Source of the DNA: JBDTMC01 sp039934475
GTDB lineage: Bacteria; Acidobacteriota; Terriglobia; Bryobacterales; Bryobacteraceae
Direction: 5' to 3'
Length of the DNA: 11,845 nt
NCBI GenBank assembly: GCA_039934475.1
Contig: JBDTMC010000240.1
Coordinates: forward strand, 1 to 11,845
The notes beneath the pieces are model-generated. The model worked only from the letters and a program-made list of their open reading frames with translations. It had not been told where the DNA came from and ran no database searches. Each line of letters begins with the position of its first letter. The stretch's first letter is position 1. This document shows, piece after piece, positions 1 to 5,843 of the stretch. The position numbers and the translations under genes were made by a program.

Positions 1-430
1 CTTCTGCCCGGCTCCGGCAGGGACCACCACTTCGCGGAAAGTCCACCACGATATAACTGACGCCGGCCACCAACGTCTCCACAAGCCTTCGCCGGAAGAA
101 GTCGCTGATCGATGTTCCTTTTAGATCGCAATCTTCCGTTAGTTCAATGAAGAACTGACGGCCTGCAGTATTGGTCCCGTCCAAAGTGAGGTGCGGTTCC
201 CGACGGAACAGAGTCGACGAATACCAATCGACGATTGATCCAGCATAGTTCTCGTAGAACACACGATCCAGCCGCTCGTGATACACATCGGCGGCTTCTT
301 TTTGACGCTTCTCCAGATACTCTGAGGCATTTGCCCGCAGTTCTTCGCCACCTATGTAGAGTTGCCTATACTTTCTCCACATAGCCTTTCTGGCCTGGTA
401 GTCTGGATGTTCCTGATCGATCTCTCGCAT
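1..430 (-). CDS. Phage portal-like protein, N-terminal part (runs off window)
   Basis: This open frame begins at an ATG (428-430) and stays open to the window edge, giving 143 residues of N-terminus. A strong Shine-Dalgarno sequence, GGAAGGAG, lies about 7 bases upstream of the ATG, in the 18-base gap after the terminase stop codon. The start reads MREIDQEHPDYQARKAMWRK, followed by ASEYLEKRQKEAADVYHERL and then YENYAGSIVDWYSSTLFRRE. Such an N-terminus is typical, from memory, of portal-like (DUF4055-type) proteins found beside terminases in acidobacterial and other prophages. A portal forms the dodecameric ring through which the terminase pumps DNA into the procapsid. Position directly after the terminase gene supports the call. 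The C-terminal part cannot be seen, so completeness is unknown, and the family name is inferred from pattern memory rather than from a search. Confidence 0.7.
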   Translation of the reverse strand, partial: MREIDQEHPDYQARKAMWRKYRQLYIGGEELRANASEYLEKRQKEAADVYHERLDRVFYENYAGSIVDWYSSTLFRREPHLTLDGTNTAGRQFFIELTEDCDLKGTSISDFFRRRLVETLVAGVSYIVVDFPRSGGPCRSRAE

Positions 431-448
431 TCACGCGCTCCTTCCCGT

Positions 449-1750
449 CTAAAAGAGACGATGTCCTTGCTCGCCCAAACGCACATCCGGCTTGACTTCG
501 CCTAAGATCAGATATCCCAAGGCGTCACTCAAATGTGTCCGCGCGCCGTCTCGACTCTTGTCGATCTCGCCGTTGCTCCGGTAGCGTACCTCTACCAGGT
601 CCTTAATTAATTCGCGGCACTTAGGATCGATAAACAATCGCCGGTCCCCTTCTGCATTTCCCAAATTCGCATTCACTAGCGCCACCCGTTCCCTCACCGG
701 CGGGTTACTTCGCGGCACTCTCAATTCAAACCGCCGGTTGTGGCGGTGGAAGATCTGACGCACCGTATCGTAGTCGCTGGTCCCGGCCGTTTGCCTCCGG
801 TGCCCGGATGCATCGCCGTAGACGTGAACAGTGTCCTGAGTGTTCGAATACCGTTTCAGGAACTCCTCGCAAGCGTCGCTGGTGCACGAACGATGCAGCA
901 CAATCTCATCGATCACACGGATCTCATTCCGGAATCGCTGCGCGACAATCGAACACATCGGTTCGACATTGAAATCAAGCGACCAGAGCAGCGGCTCGTT
1001 GAAGTCTCTCTGCATCGGCCTGATGTTCGCAATCTGGTCGAAGGCGCGATAGACAGAATCATCACTGTTAGCGGAATAACTTCCCAACACGTCCTGCTCA
1101 TATAGCCCGGCGTCATAACTCCGCTTCAGTCGCTCGTAGTAGTCAGGTACTTGCGCCAGCAGGAATCGGTTCTCAAAAGGCCGCGCGACCACTACCTTGT
1201 AGCCTTCTACCGGGGAGTTCACAAAGCGCTGGTACACCCAGTCGTGCCCTCTTGGCGTCCATACACCGAACCCGCAAAGCCTCTTCGCCCCGGGATCTCT
1301 CAGCCGTCCCTCGAGTCGCATCCACACCGGTTCGGTCGTGTAGGTCAATTCATCCAATCCGAACCATGCCAGATTCGTACCGCGGAGCCTCTCGAATTGG
1401 TCGACCGAGCGAAGGATAATCCGCGAACCGACGTCCTTGAGCAGGATCGACTTCTCCGATTTGCACAACTCGTAAGGGATTTCGTTCTGGTCGAGTATCC
1501 CGATCAACGTTCGTTGCGTTGCATCACGCAGCATCGGATACGTCGGCGCTCCGATAAGCCCTAGGCGCCCGGCGTTCAGATAACTGAGTTTGATCGCCTC
1601 GTGACACAGGGCTTGACTTTTGCCTGACCCAATCGGACCCGAAAACCCTTTGAACCTCGACGACGATCGGTGAAACAACCGTTGCGAAGGCAAAGGGCTG
1701 TATTTTATCCCCCGGAAGGCTCCTCGCCCTCCGTTTCCCGTTCTACCCAT
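449..1750 (-). CDS. Phage terminase large subunit (packaging ATPase/nuclease)
   Basis: The 433-residue product has the two-domain layout of a large terminase. The ATPase domain carries Walker A GPIGSGKS at residues 38-45 and Walker B WFGLDE at 129-134 (Asp133, Glu134). The RNase H-like nuclease domain shows an acidic strand LLWSLDFNVEP (Asp259), YGDASG (Asp313) and HLSDALGYL (Asp409), matching the usual three-Asp metal site. The enzyme would cut concatemeric phage DNA and drive it through the portal. The ATG at 1750 has AAGGAGAT upstream with about 11 bases spacing and lies 46 bases inside the preceding small gene. Residues that look family-conserved begin only at Ile15-Lys16-Tyr17, so the first 14 residues may be extra. 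The codon of Ile15 is ATA and overlaps the upstream stop codon (see findings). No frameshift or missing catalytic residue is seen, so the gene looks intact. Confidence 0.92.
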   Translation of the reverse strand: MGRTGNGGRGAFRGIKYSPLPSQRLFHRSSSRFKGFSGPIGSGKSQALCHEAIKLSYLNAGRLGLIGAPTYPMLRDATQRTLIGILDQNEIPYELCKSEKSILLKDVGSRIILRSVDQFERLRGTNLAWFGLDELTYTTEPVWMRLEGRLRDPGAKRLCGFGVWTPRGHDWVYQRFVNSPVEGYKVVVARPFENRFLLAQVPDYYERLKRSYDAGLYEQDVLGSYSANSDDSVYRAFDQIANIRPMQRDFNEPLLWSLDFNVEPMCSIVAQRFRNEIRVIDEIVLHRSCTSDACEEFLKRYSNTQDTVHVYGDASGHRRQTAGTSDYDTVRQIFHRHNRRFELRVPRSNPPVRERVALVNANLGNAEGDRRLFIDPKCRELIKDLVEVRYRSNGEIDKSRDGARTHLSDALGYLILGEVKPDVRLGEQGHRLF

Positions 1751-1971
1751 GTGACCGTGATCTCCTTCGGTTGCTCCTCCCCGAGTTCAGTTCGCAGTTG
1801 CAGCAGGCGGATGAGATCGGCAACGCCGGGTTTATATTCGCCGGCCCGAAGCTTCTGATCTACATCTACAAGGAGCCGTTCGACTGCCCCTCGACCATCC
1901 AAACGTGCCTCGTCGTCTACTACGTCCACGGGAATATTGATCTCTTCGTCACCCTTTTTCCTGGCCGTCAT
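1705..1971 (-). CDS. Small phage protein upstream of terminase, unknown function
   Basis: This 88-residue acidic protein starts MTARKKGDEEINIPVDVVDD and has a central helical-looking stretch (about residues 27-66, containing AVERLLVDVDQKLRAGEY and DLIRLLQLRTELGEE). It then has a strand-like EITVTWVE and a Glu/Gly-rich tail. The chosen ATG at 1971 has GGGAG 8 bases upstream. The frame is open further upstream to an ATG at 2127, which would add 52 residues and has GAGG about 8 bases before it. That longer form cannot be excluded, but the added part looks less protein-like. The 3' end overlaps the terminase gene, which implies translational coupling. A small terminase subunit often sits here, but I see no clear helix-turn-helix, so I leave the function open. 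Confidence 0.6.
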   Translation of the reverse strand: MTARKKGDEEINIPVDVVDDEARLDGRGAVERLLVDVDQKLRAGEYKPGVADLIRLLQLRTELGEEQPKEITVTWVERETEGEEPSGG

Positions 1972-2209
1972 TTCACTGTCTCCCGTCATCTCTCGCGAAG
2001 GAGCATAATTCCCTCCCGCTGGCCAAAATCTACCACTCCCACCCCACGAAATCGTTCGACCCAAATCGCTATCTATCTGAATCAAATGGAAATTCAGTTC
2101 TCGAACTCTTGTGACCGGGATTTTCATGCCTCCAACCTCGATCGCTGACGTACCAATTCCCGGTTCTCCGCCCTATGCCAGAATTAGCGTTTTTTATGGA
2201 AGATGCTTC
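1972..2209. other. Non-coding stretch between phage module and ilv leader
   Basis: About 240 bases separate the leftward phage genes from the rightward ilv control region. It must hold the promoter for the phage genes unless they are transcribed from within the longer frame starting at 2127. I found no convincing -35/-10 pair on the minus strand, no inverted repeat and no tRNA. No direct repeat that could be a prophage attachment site is obvious. A minus-strand extension of the small phage gene (to 2127) occupies half of it. Confidence 0.4.
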
Positions 2210-2238
2210 TTGCATTTTGATTTCTACTACGGTACGCT
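2210..2238 (+). promoter_or_regulatory. Possible promoter of the ilv leader/operon
   Basis: TTGCAT (2210-2215) and TACGCT (2233-2238) are separated by 17 bases and could be the -35 and -10 boxes. Each matches the sigma-70 consensus in only three positions, though these include TTG and the TA...T of the -10. Transcription would start near 2245 and leave a short 5' UTR before the leader peptide ATG at 2262. This fits an attenuator arrangement, but the boxes are weak and the call rests partly on position. Confidence 0.3.
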
Positions 2239-2261
2239 CTCATCTAGGGATCTGAGACTTA

Positions 2262-2366
2262 ATGCGTTCACGTCTTCCACATCGCTCGAGTTCGCGCGTC
2301 GCACGCATCAGTCTCGTTGTAGTAGCCACCATTATTGGGGTACGAGTACTCGACCCCCTTCGGTGA
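2262..2366 (+). CDS. ilv leader peptide (attenuation peptide, 34 aa)
   Basis: A short frame from ATG 2262 to TGA 2364-2366 encodes 34 residues. The second half reads VARISLVVVATIIGVRVLDP and then LR: 12 of the last 22 residues are Val, Ile or Leu. This strongly resembles the branched-chain leader peptides of proteobacterial ilv operons (E. coli IlvL contains RVISLVVISVVV). The runs are Val19-21 (GTT GTA GTA), Ile24-25 (ATT ATT), Val27 and Val29 (GTA). The GTA and ATT codons contrast with the GTC and ATC favoured in ilvB. The last codons and the stop form one strand of the predicted antiterminator. The ribosome binding site is weak (GAGA 4 bases before the ATG, or AGGGA about 12 before). The peptide itself probably has no function; its translation would sense charged tRNA levels. 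Confidence 0.85.
   Translation: MRSRLPHRSSSRVARISLVVVATIIGVRVLDPLR
2327..2365 (+). promoter_or_regulatory. Predicted pause (1:2) hairpin of the ilv attenuator
   Basis: In RNA, CACC 2327-2330 can pair with GGTG 2362-2365, GGGGT 2337-2341 with ACCCC 2353-2357, and CGA 2343-2345 with TCG 2350-2352. This gives 12 pairs with one internal loop, a one-base bulge (A2342) and a GTAC loop. It lies within the leader peptide coding region and sequesters the same bases that would form the antiterminator, as the 1:2 hairpin does in classical attenuators. The pairing was found by eye and no energies were computed. Confidence 0.65.
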
Positions 2367-2405
2367 GCTGCGGGAAAGACAATCCGAAAGCCACCGGCGG
2401 GGGTC
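2352..2405 (+). promoter_or_regulatory. Predicted antiterminator (2:3) helix of the ilv attenuator
   Basis: GACCCCC 2352-2358 is complementary to GGGGGTC 2399-2405, and CGGTG 2361-2365 to CACCG 2392-2396. Between them are one U-G wobble (2360/2397) and one mismatch (2359/2398). The resulting 12 Watson-Crick pairs plus wobble consume most of the left arm of the terminator, so the two structures exclude each other. The 5' strand coincides with codons 31-34 and the stop of the leader peptide. A ribosome that finishes the peptide masks this strand and termination is favoured. A ribosome stalled at Ile24-25 leaves it free. Confidence 0.7.
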
Positions 2406-2426
2406 AAAACCCGGCGGTGGCTTTTT
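2387..2426 (+). terminator. Rho-independent terminator (attenuator) before ilvB
   Basis: AAAGCCACCG 2387-2396 pairs with CGGTGGCTTT 2415-2424. After one G/G mismatch, CGGG 2398-2401 pairs with CCCG 2410-2413, closing an 8-base loop. A run of five T (2422-2426) follows on the plus strand; the minus strand has no comparable run, so the direction is rightward. It lies 20 bases after the leader peptide stop and 62 bases before ilvB with no other gene between. It therefore makes sense only as a conditional terminator of the ilv operon. Confidence 0.88.
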
Positions 2427-2488
2427 GCATATAGAGGGGTCTGCTTTAGCACTTTTGGCGAGGCGGCTCGAAAGGGTTCAACTACTTT

Positions 2489-4219
2489 ATGTCGACGTTA
2501 ATGACTGGCGCACAGATCTTGTTGGAGTGTCTCACCCGTGAAGGTGTCGACTGCATGTTCGGCTATCCGGGTGGAGTTACGCTGCCGTTCTACGACGCTT
2601 TATACGATCACCCCATCCGTCATGTCCTGGTTCGCCACGAACAGAATGCCGCCTTCGCCGCCGAGGGTTACTCCCGCGCTACCGGGCGCGTCGGTGTTTG
2701 TTGCGCCACATCCGGTCCTGGGGCTACCAACCTCGTCACCGGACTAGTCGACGCCATGATGGACTCCATCCCAATCGTCGCCATCACCGGACAGGTGACT
2801 TCGAAACTCATCGGTAGTGACGCCTTCCAGGAAGCCGACACCTTCGGCATCACACGTTCCTGCACGAAGCACAATTTCCTTGTCAAAAACATCTCCGAAC
2901 TCTCGCAGATCGTCCACGAAGCGTTTTATATCGCATCCTCCGGCCGTCCCGGCCCAGTTCTCGTGGACATCCCGAAGGACATTTTTCAGGGTCAGGCCCA
3001 CTACACACCAGTCAGTTCCATCCATCTGCCGGGCTATAAGGTGTACACCGAGGGCCACACCGGCCAGATCCGGCGCGCCGCGCAAATGATGTGGGATGCC
3101 CGCCGTCCCCTGGTCTACGCCGGTGGCGGCATTATTGCTTCTAATTGCTCAGAGGAACTCCAGTCTCTCGTCGAAATCATCGACGCTCCTGCTGTTTGCA
3201 CTCTCATGGGACTTGGCGGCCTGGCATCGTCGCATCCGAACTTCATCAGCATGCCTGGCATGCACGGCAGTTACGCGGCTAACATGAGCCTCAGTAACGC
3301 CGATCTCCTCATCGCCTTGGGAGTACGATTTGATGACCGTGTCACCGGTCGCCTCGCGGCCTTCGCCCCCCATGCCAAGGTGATTCACGTTGACATCGAT
3401 CCCGCCGAAATCGGTAAAAATCGAGTGGCCGATCTTCCCATCGTCGGCGACCTCAAGCGCGTTCTCTCGAAACTGAATGCCGCCCTCGTCGAGTTACAAC
3501 CCGACGCCGCGCCAATTAACTCCACGCACCGCCGTGCTTGGTGGAGCCAGGTGCGAGAGTGGAAAGACGAACATCCGCTGACTCCGGCTATTTCCACATC
3601 CGAGATCAAACCGCAGCAAGTCATGGTTGAAATCGACCGCATCTCGGGCGGACAGGCCATCGTCGCCTCCGATGTCGGTCAGCACCAGATGTGGGCCGCC
3701 CAGTTCATCAAATTCGACAAGCCCCGCCTCTGGATCAACTCCGGTGGTCTCGGGTCAATGGGCTTCGGCTTGCCGTCGGCCATCGGTGCCCAGTTCGCAT
3801 GCCCCAGCCAATTGGTATTTGCCATCGTTGGTGACGGTGGCTTTCAGATGTCCATTCCGGAACTCGCCACAATCGCCAACCAGGGTCTTCCAGTGAAGAT
3901 CATCGTCGTGAACAATGGCTATCTCGGCATGGTTCGCCAATGGCAGGAGCTCTTCTACAACAACCGCCTGTCTTCGGTGGAATTAGAGACGTTCCCGAAC
4001 GCGGAGATGCTCGCCGGCGCTTATGGGTTTAAGGGCCGTACCATCCAGAATCCGGCGGACCTGGTGCCCGCGCTTCGTGAGGCTGTCGACGAGCCCGGAC
4101 CGTACTTGCTCAATATAAAAGTGACGCCCTTTGAGAACGTCTACCCCATGGTACCCGCGGGCGGCGCGATCAATGAGATGGTCCTCGGTCCACCTCAACC
4201 CGTGGCGATGCCACGCTAA
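2489..4219 (+). CDS. ilvB: Acetolactate synthase, large (catalytic) subunit
   Basis: This ThDP enzyme condenses two pyruvates to 2-acetolactate (valine and leucine) or pyruvate with 2-oxobutyrate to 2-aceto-2-hydroxybutyrate (isoleucine). The 576-residue length is normal for the family. The N-terminal domain has FGYPGG (24-29), the catalytic Glu51 in VRHEQNAAFAAEGY, and IGSDAFQE (108-115). The C-terminal ThDP domain has the metal/diphosphate motif GDGG from residue 448 with the paired Asn at 475-476 (VVNNGYLGMVRQWQ). The central FAD-binding domain is present and the presence of a small subunit gene next door marks it as the biosynthetic, not the catabolic, form. The ATG at 2489 has AAAGGG about 12 bases upstream; a second ATG at codon 5 (2501) lacks a better site. 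Expression is predicted to be controlled by the upstream attenuator. ilvN follows after 24 bases. Confidence 0.97.
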   Translation: MSTLMTGAQILLECLTREGVDCMFGYPGGVTLPFYDALYDHPIRHVLVRHEQNAAFAAEGYSRATGRVGVCCATSGPGATNLVTGLVDAMMDSIPIVAITGQVTSKLIGSDAFQEADTFGITRSCTKHNFLVKNISELSQIVHEAFYIASSGRPGPVLVDIPKDIFQGQAHYTPVSSIHLPGYKVYTEGHTGQIRRAAQMMWDARRPLVYAGGGIIASNCSEELQSLVEIIDAPAVCTLMGLGGLASSHPNFISMPGMHGSYAANMSLSNADLLIALGVRFDDRVTGRLAAFAPHAKVIHVDIDPAEIGKNRVADLPIVGDLKRVLSKLNAALVELQPDAAPINSTHRRAWWSQVREWKDEHPLTPAISTSEIKPQQVMVEIDRISGGQAIVASDVGQHQMWAAQFIKFDKPRLWINSGGLGSMGFGLPSAIGAQFACPSQLVFAIVGDGGFQMSIPELATIANQGLPVKIIVVNNGYLGMVRQWQELFYNNRLSSVELETFPNAEMLAGAYGFKGRTIQNPADLVPALREAVDEPGPYLLNIKVTPFENVYPMVPAGGAINEMVLGPPQPVAMPR

Positions 4220-4243
4220 TTATTTAACGGAAGTTACTAAGCC

Positions 4244-4801
4244 ATGTTACAAGTCATTTCGCTGCTTTTGGAAAATAAACCCGGAGCTCTGATGCGGGTT
4301 ACCGGCCTGCTCAGCGCTCGGGGCTACAACATCGAGAGCCTCACCGTCGCTCGGACGCTCGATCCGGAGCTCTCCAAGATGACCATTGTCGTCCAGGTCG
4401 ACTCCAGCCTTCGCAAGCAGGTCATCAAGCAGATGAATAAGCTTGTCAACGTCCTTCAGGCTACCGACCTCACGGAAGGCTCCGTGGTCTGCCGCGATAT
4501 GGTTCTCCTTCGCGTACGCGCTGCTCAGGAGAACCGCACCGCCATCCTTAAAGAGGCGGAGATATTTGCTGCTCGCGTCATTGACTCGTCCGTCGAGGGC
4601 TTTGCACTGGAAGCCACCGGCGACCCGGAAAAGCTCGACGAGTTCATCGCGGTCATGCGAAGCTACGGCGACATCGAGGTTACCCGGTCCGGTGCCCTCG
4701 CCATGTCGCTCGAACAAAAGAAATTGCGCCTCGCCCCGCCCATCTTAAGGGGTGAAGACGCCATGTTATCTGAGACAAAGAATGGAGTTTTGAATGCCTA
4801 A
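4244..4801 (+). CDS. ilvN: Acetolactate synthase, small (regulatory) subunit
   Basis: This subunit activates the catalytic subunit and gives feedback inhibition by valine or other branched-chain amino acids. The 185-residue protein has an N-terminal ACT domain (about 2-75; LENKPGALMRVTGLLSARGY followed by NIESLTVA) and the second small-subunit domain (about 83-158; VLLRVRAAQENRTAILKEAE). The tail after about residue 158 (Leu/Lys-rich, then LRGEDAMLSETKNGVLNA) is a somewhat long C-terminal extension compared with typical forms of about 160-170 residues. The start codon at 4244 has only a weak purine signal (GGAAG, 4229-4233, about 10 bases upstream). The stop codon overlaps the ilvC start by 8 bases (ATGCCTAA), so the two genes are probably translationally coupled. 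Confidence 0.97.
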   Translation: MLQVISLLLENKPGALMRVTGLLSARGYNIESLTVARTLDPELSKMTIVVQVDSSLRKQVIKQMNKLVNVLQATDLTEGSVVCRDMVLLRVRAAQENRTAILKEAEIFAARVIDSSVEGFALEATGDPEKLDEFIAVMRSYGDIEVTRSGALAMSLEQKKLRLAPPILRGEDAMLSETKNGVLNA

Positions 4802-5837
4802 GTGCTTTTATGAAGCCGATGGAGACATGTCTCTCCTACAGGATAAGACAGTCGCGATCATTGGCTACGGTAGCCAAGGTCACGCTCACGCCTTGAACTT
4901 GCGTGACTCGGGCGCAAACGTGATTGTGGGTCTCTACCCTGGCAGCAAGAGCTGGGCGAAGGCCGAAGCCGCTGGCCTCAAGGTGTTATCCACCAGCGAT
5001 GCCGCCGCCGCCGCCGATGTGATCATGATCCTCGTTGCCGATCATATTCAAGGTGACCTGTACAAGGACCACATCGCTCCTGGCCTGGCCCCCGGCAAGA
5101 CCCTCATGTTCGCCCATGGCTTCAACATCCACTACGGCCAGATCGTCCCGCCTGCCGGAGTCGATGTTTCGATGATCGCACCCAAGGCTCCAGGCCACCG
5201 CGTCCGTGAATTGTTCACCGAAGGCGTCGGCGTTCCGGGTCTGGTCGCGATTCACCAGGACGCAACCGGCAAGGCGCTCCCGCTCGCCCTTGCCTACGCC
5301 TTGGCCCTCGGCTGCCTAAAGGCTGGCGTTATCGAAACCACATTCAAAGAGGAAACGGAGAGCGATCTGTTCGGCGAGCAGGCCGTCCTGTGCGGCGGCG
5401 CCAGTGAACTGATTCGCGCTGGTTTTGAAACCCTCGTCGAAGCCGGGTACGCACCGGAGATCGCTTACTTTGAGTGTCTCCATGAGCTCAAACTCATCGT
5501 CGACCTCATCTACGAGGGCGGCCTCGCCTATATGCGCTTCTCCGTCTCCGACACGGCCGAGTACGGCGACTACACCCGTGGCCCGCGCGTCATCAATAGC
5601 GAGACTCGCAAGGAAATGAAGAAGATTCTTTCCGAAATCCAATCCGGCGAATTCGCTCGCGCCTGGATCGCGGAGAACAAGGCCGGCCGGCACAAGTTTC
5701 TCGCAATGCGTGAAGAGGCGAGCACCCAGAAACTCGAAACCGTCGGTCATGAGCTGCGCAAGATGATGCCGTTCCTCAAGAAGAAGAAGGAAGTAGGTAT
5801 CCCCGACGAATTGGCCGCTACGCTTTCCGCGAAGTAG
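4794..5837 (+). CDS. ilvC: Ketol-acid reductoisomerase, class I
   Basis: It converts acetolactate or acetohydroxybutyrate to the dihydroxy acid by Mg-dependent alkyl migration and reduction with NAD(P)H. The 347-residue length fits class I (one knotted domain). The Rossmann motif GYGSQGHAHALNLRDSG is at 24-40. Likely catalytic and metal residues are His108 (FAHGFNIHYG), Lys131 (APKAPGH), Asp191 and Glu195 (ESDLFGEQAVLCGG), Glu227, Glu231 (LHELKLIVDLIYEGG) and Ser252 (SVSDTAEYGDYTRGPR). The cofactor loop reads GLYPGSKSW (46-54), with Tyr48 where NADPH-binding enzymes usually have Arg; Ser51 and Ser53 are kept. The segment ILVADHIQ (79-86) also departs from the common VPDE-type sequence. GGAG lies 6 bases upstream of the ATG, within the end of ilvN. 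cimA begins 6 bases after the stop. Confidence 0.97.
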   Translation: MPKCFYEADGDMSLLQDKTVAIIGYGSQGHAHALNLRDSGANVIVGLYPGSKSWAKAEAAGLKVLSTSDAAAAADVIMILVADHIQGDLYKDHIAPGLAPGKTLMFAHGFNIHYGQIVPPAGVDVSMIAPKAPGHRVRELFTEGVGVPGLVAIHQDATGKALPLALAYALALGCLKAGVIETTFKEETESDLFGEQAVLCGGASELIRAGFETLVEAGYAPEIAYFECLHELKLIVDLIYEGGLAYMRFSVSDTAEYGDYTRGPRVINSETRKEMKKILSEIQSGEFARAWIAENKAGRHKFLAMREEASTQKLETVGHELRKMMPFLKKKKEVGIPDELAATLSAK

Positions 5838-5843
5838 GCAACA

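Noticed and set aside
2111..2434. Plus-strand frame of 107 codons across the ilv leader region
   Set aside because: It overlaps the control structures, shows no protein-like pattern and runs through the terminator. The short leader peptide in another frame explains the conserved-looking part.
2262..2488. T-box or other tRNA/metabolite-binding riboswitch before ilvB
   Set aside because: I see no T-box consensus (such as a TGGNACCGCG segment). The Val/Ile/Leu-rich leader peptide together with the alternative helices gives a simpler explanation.
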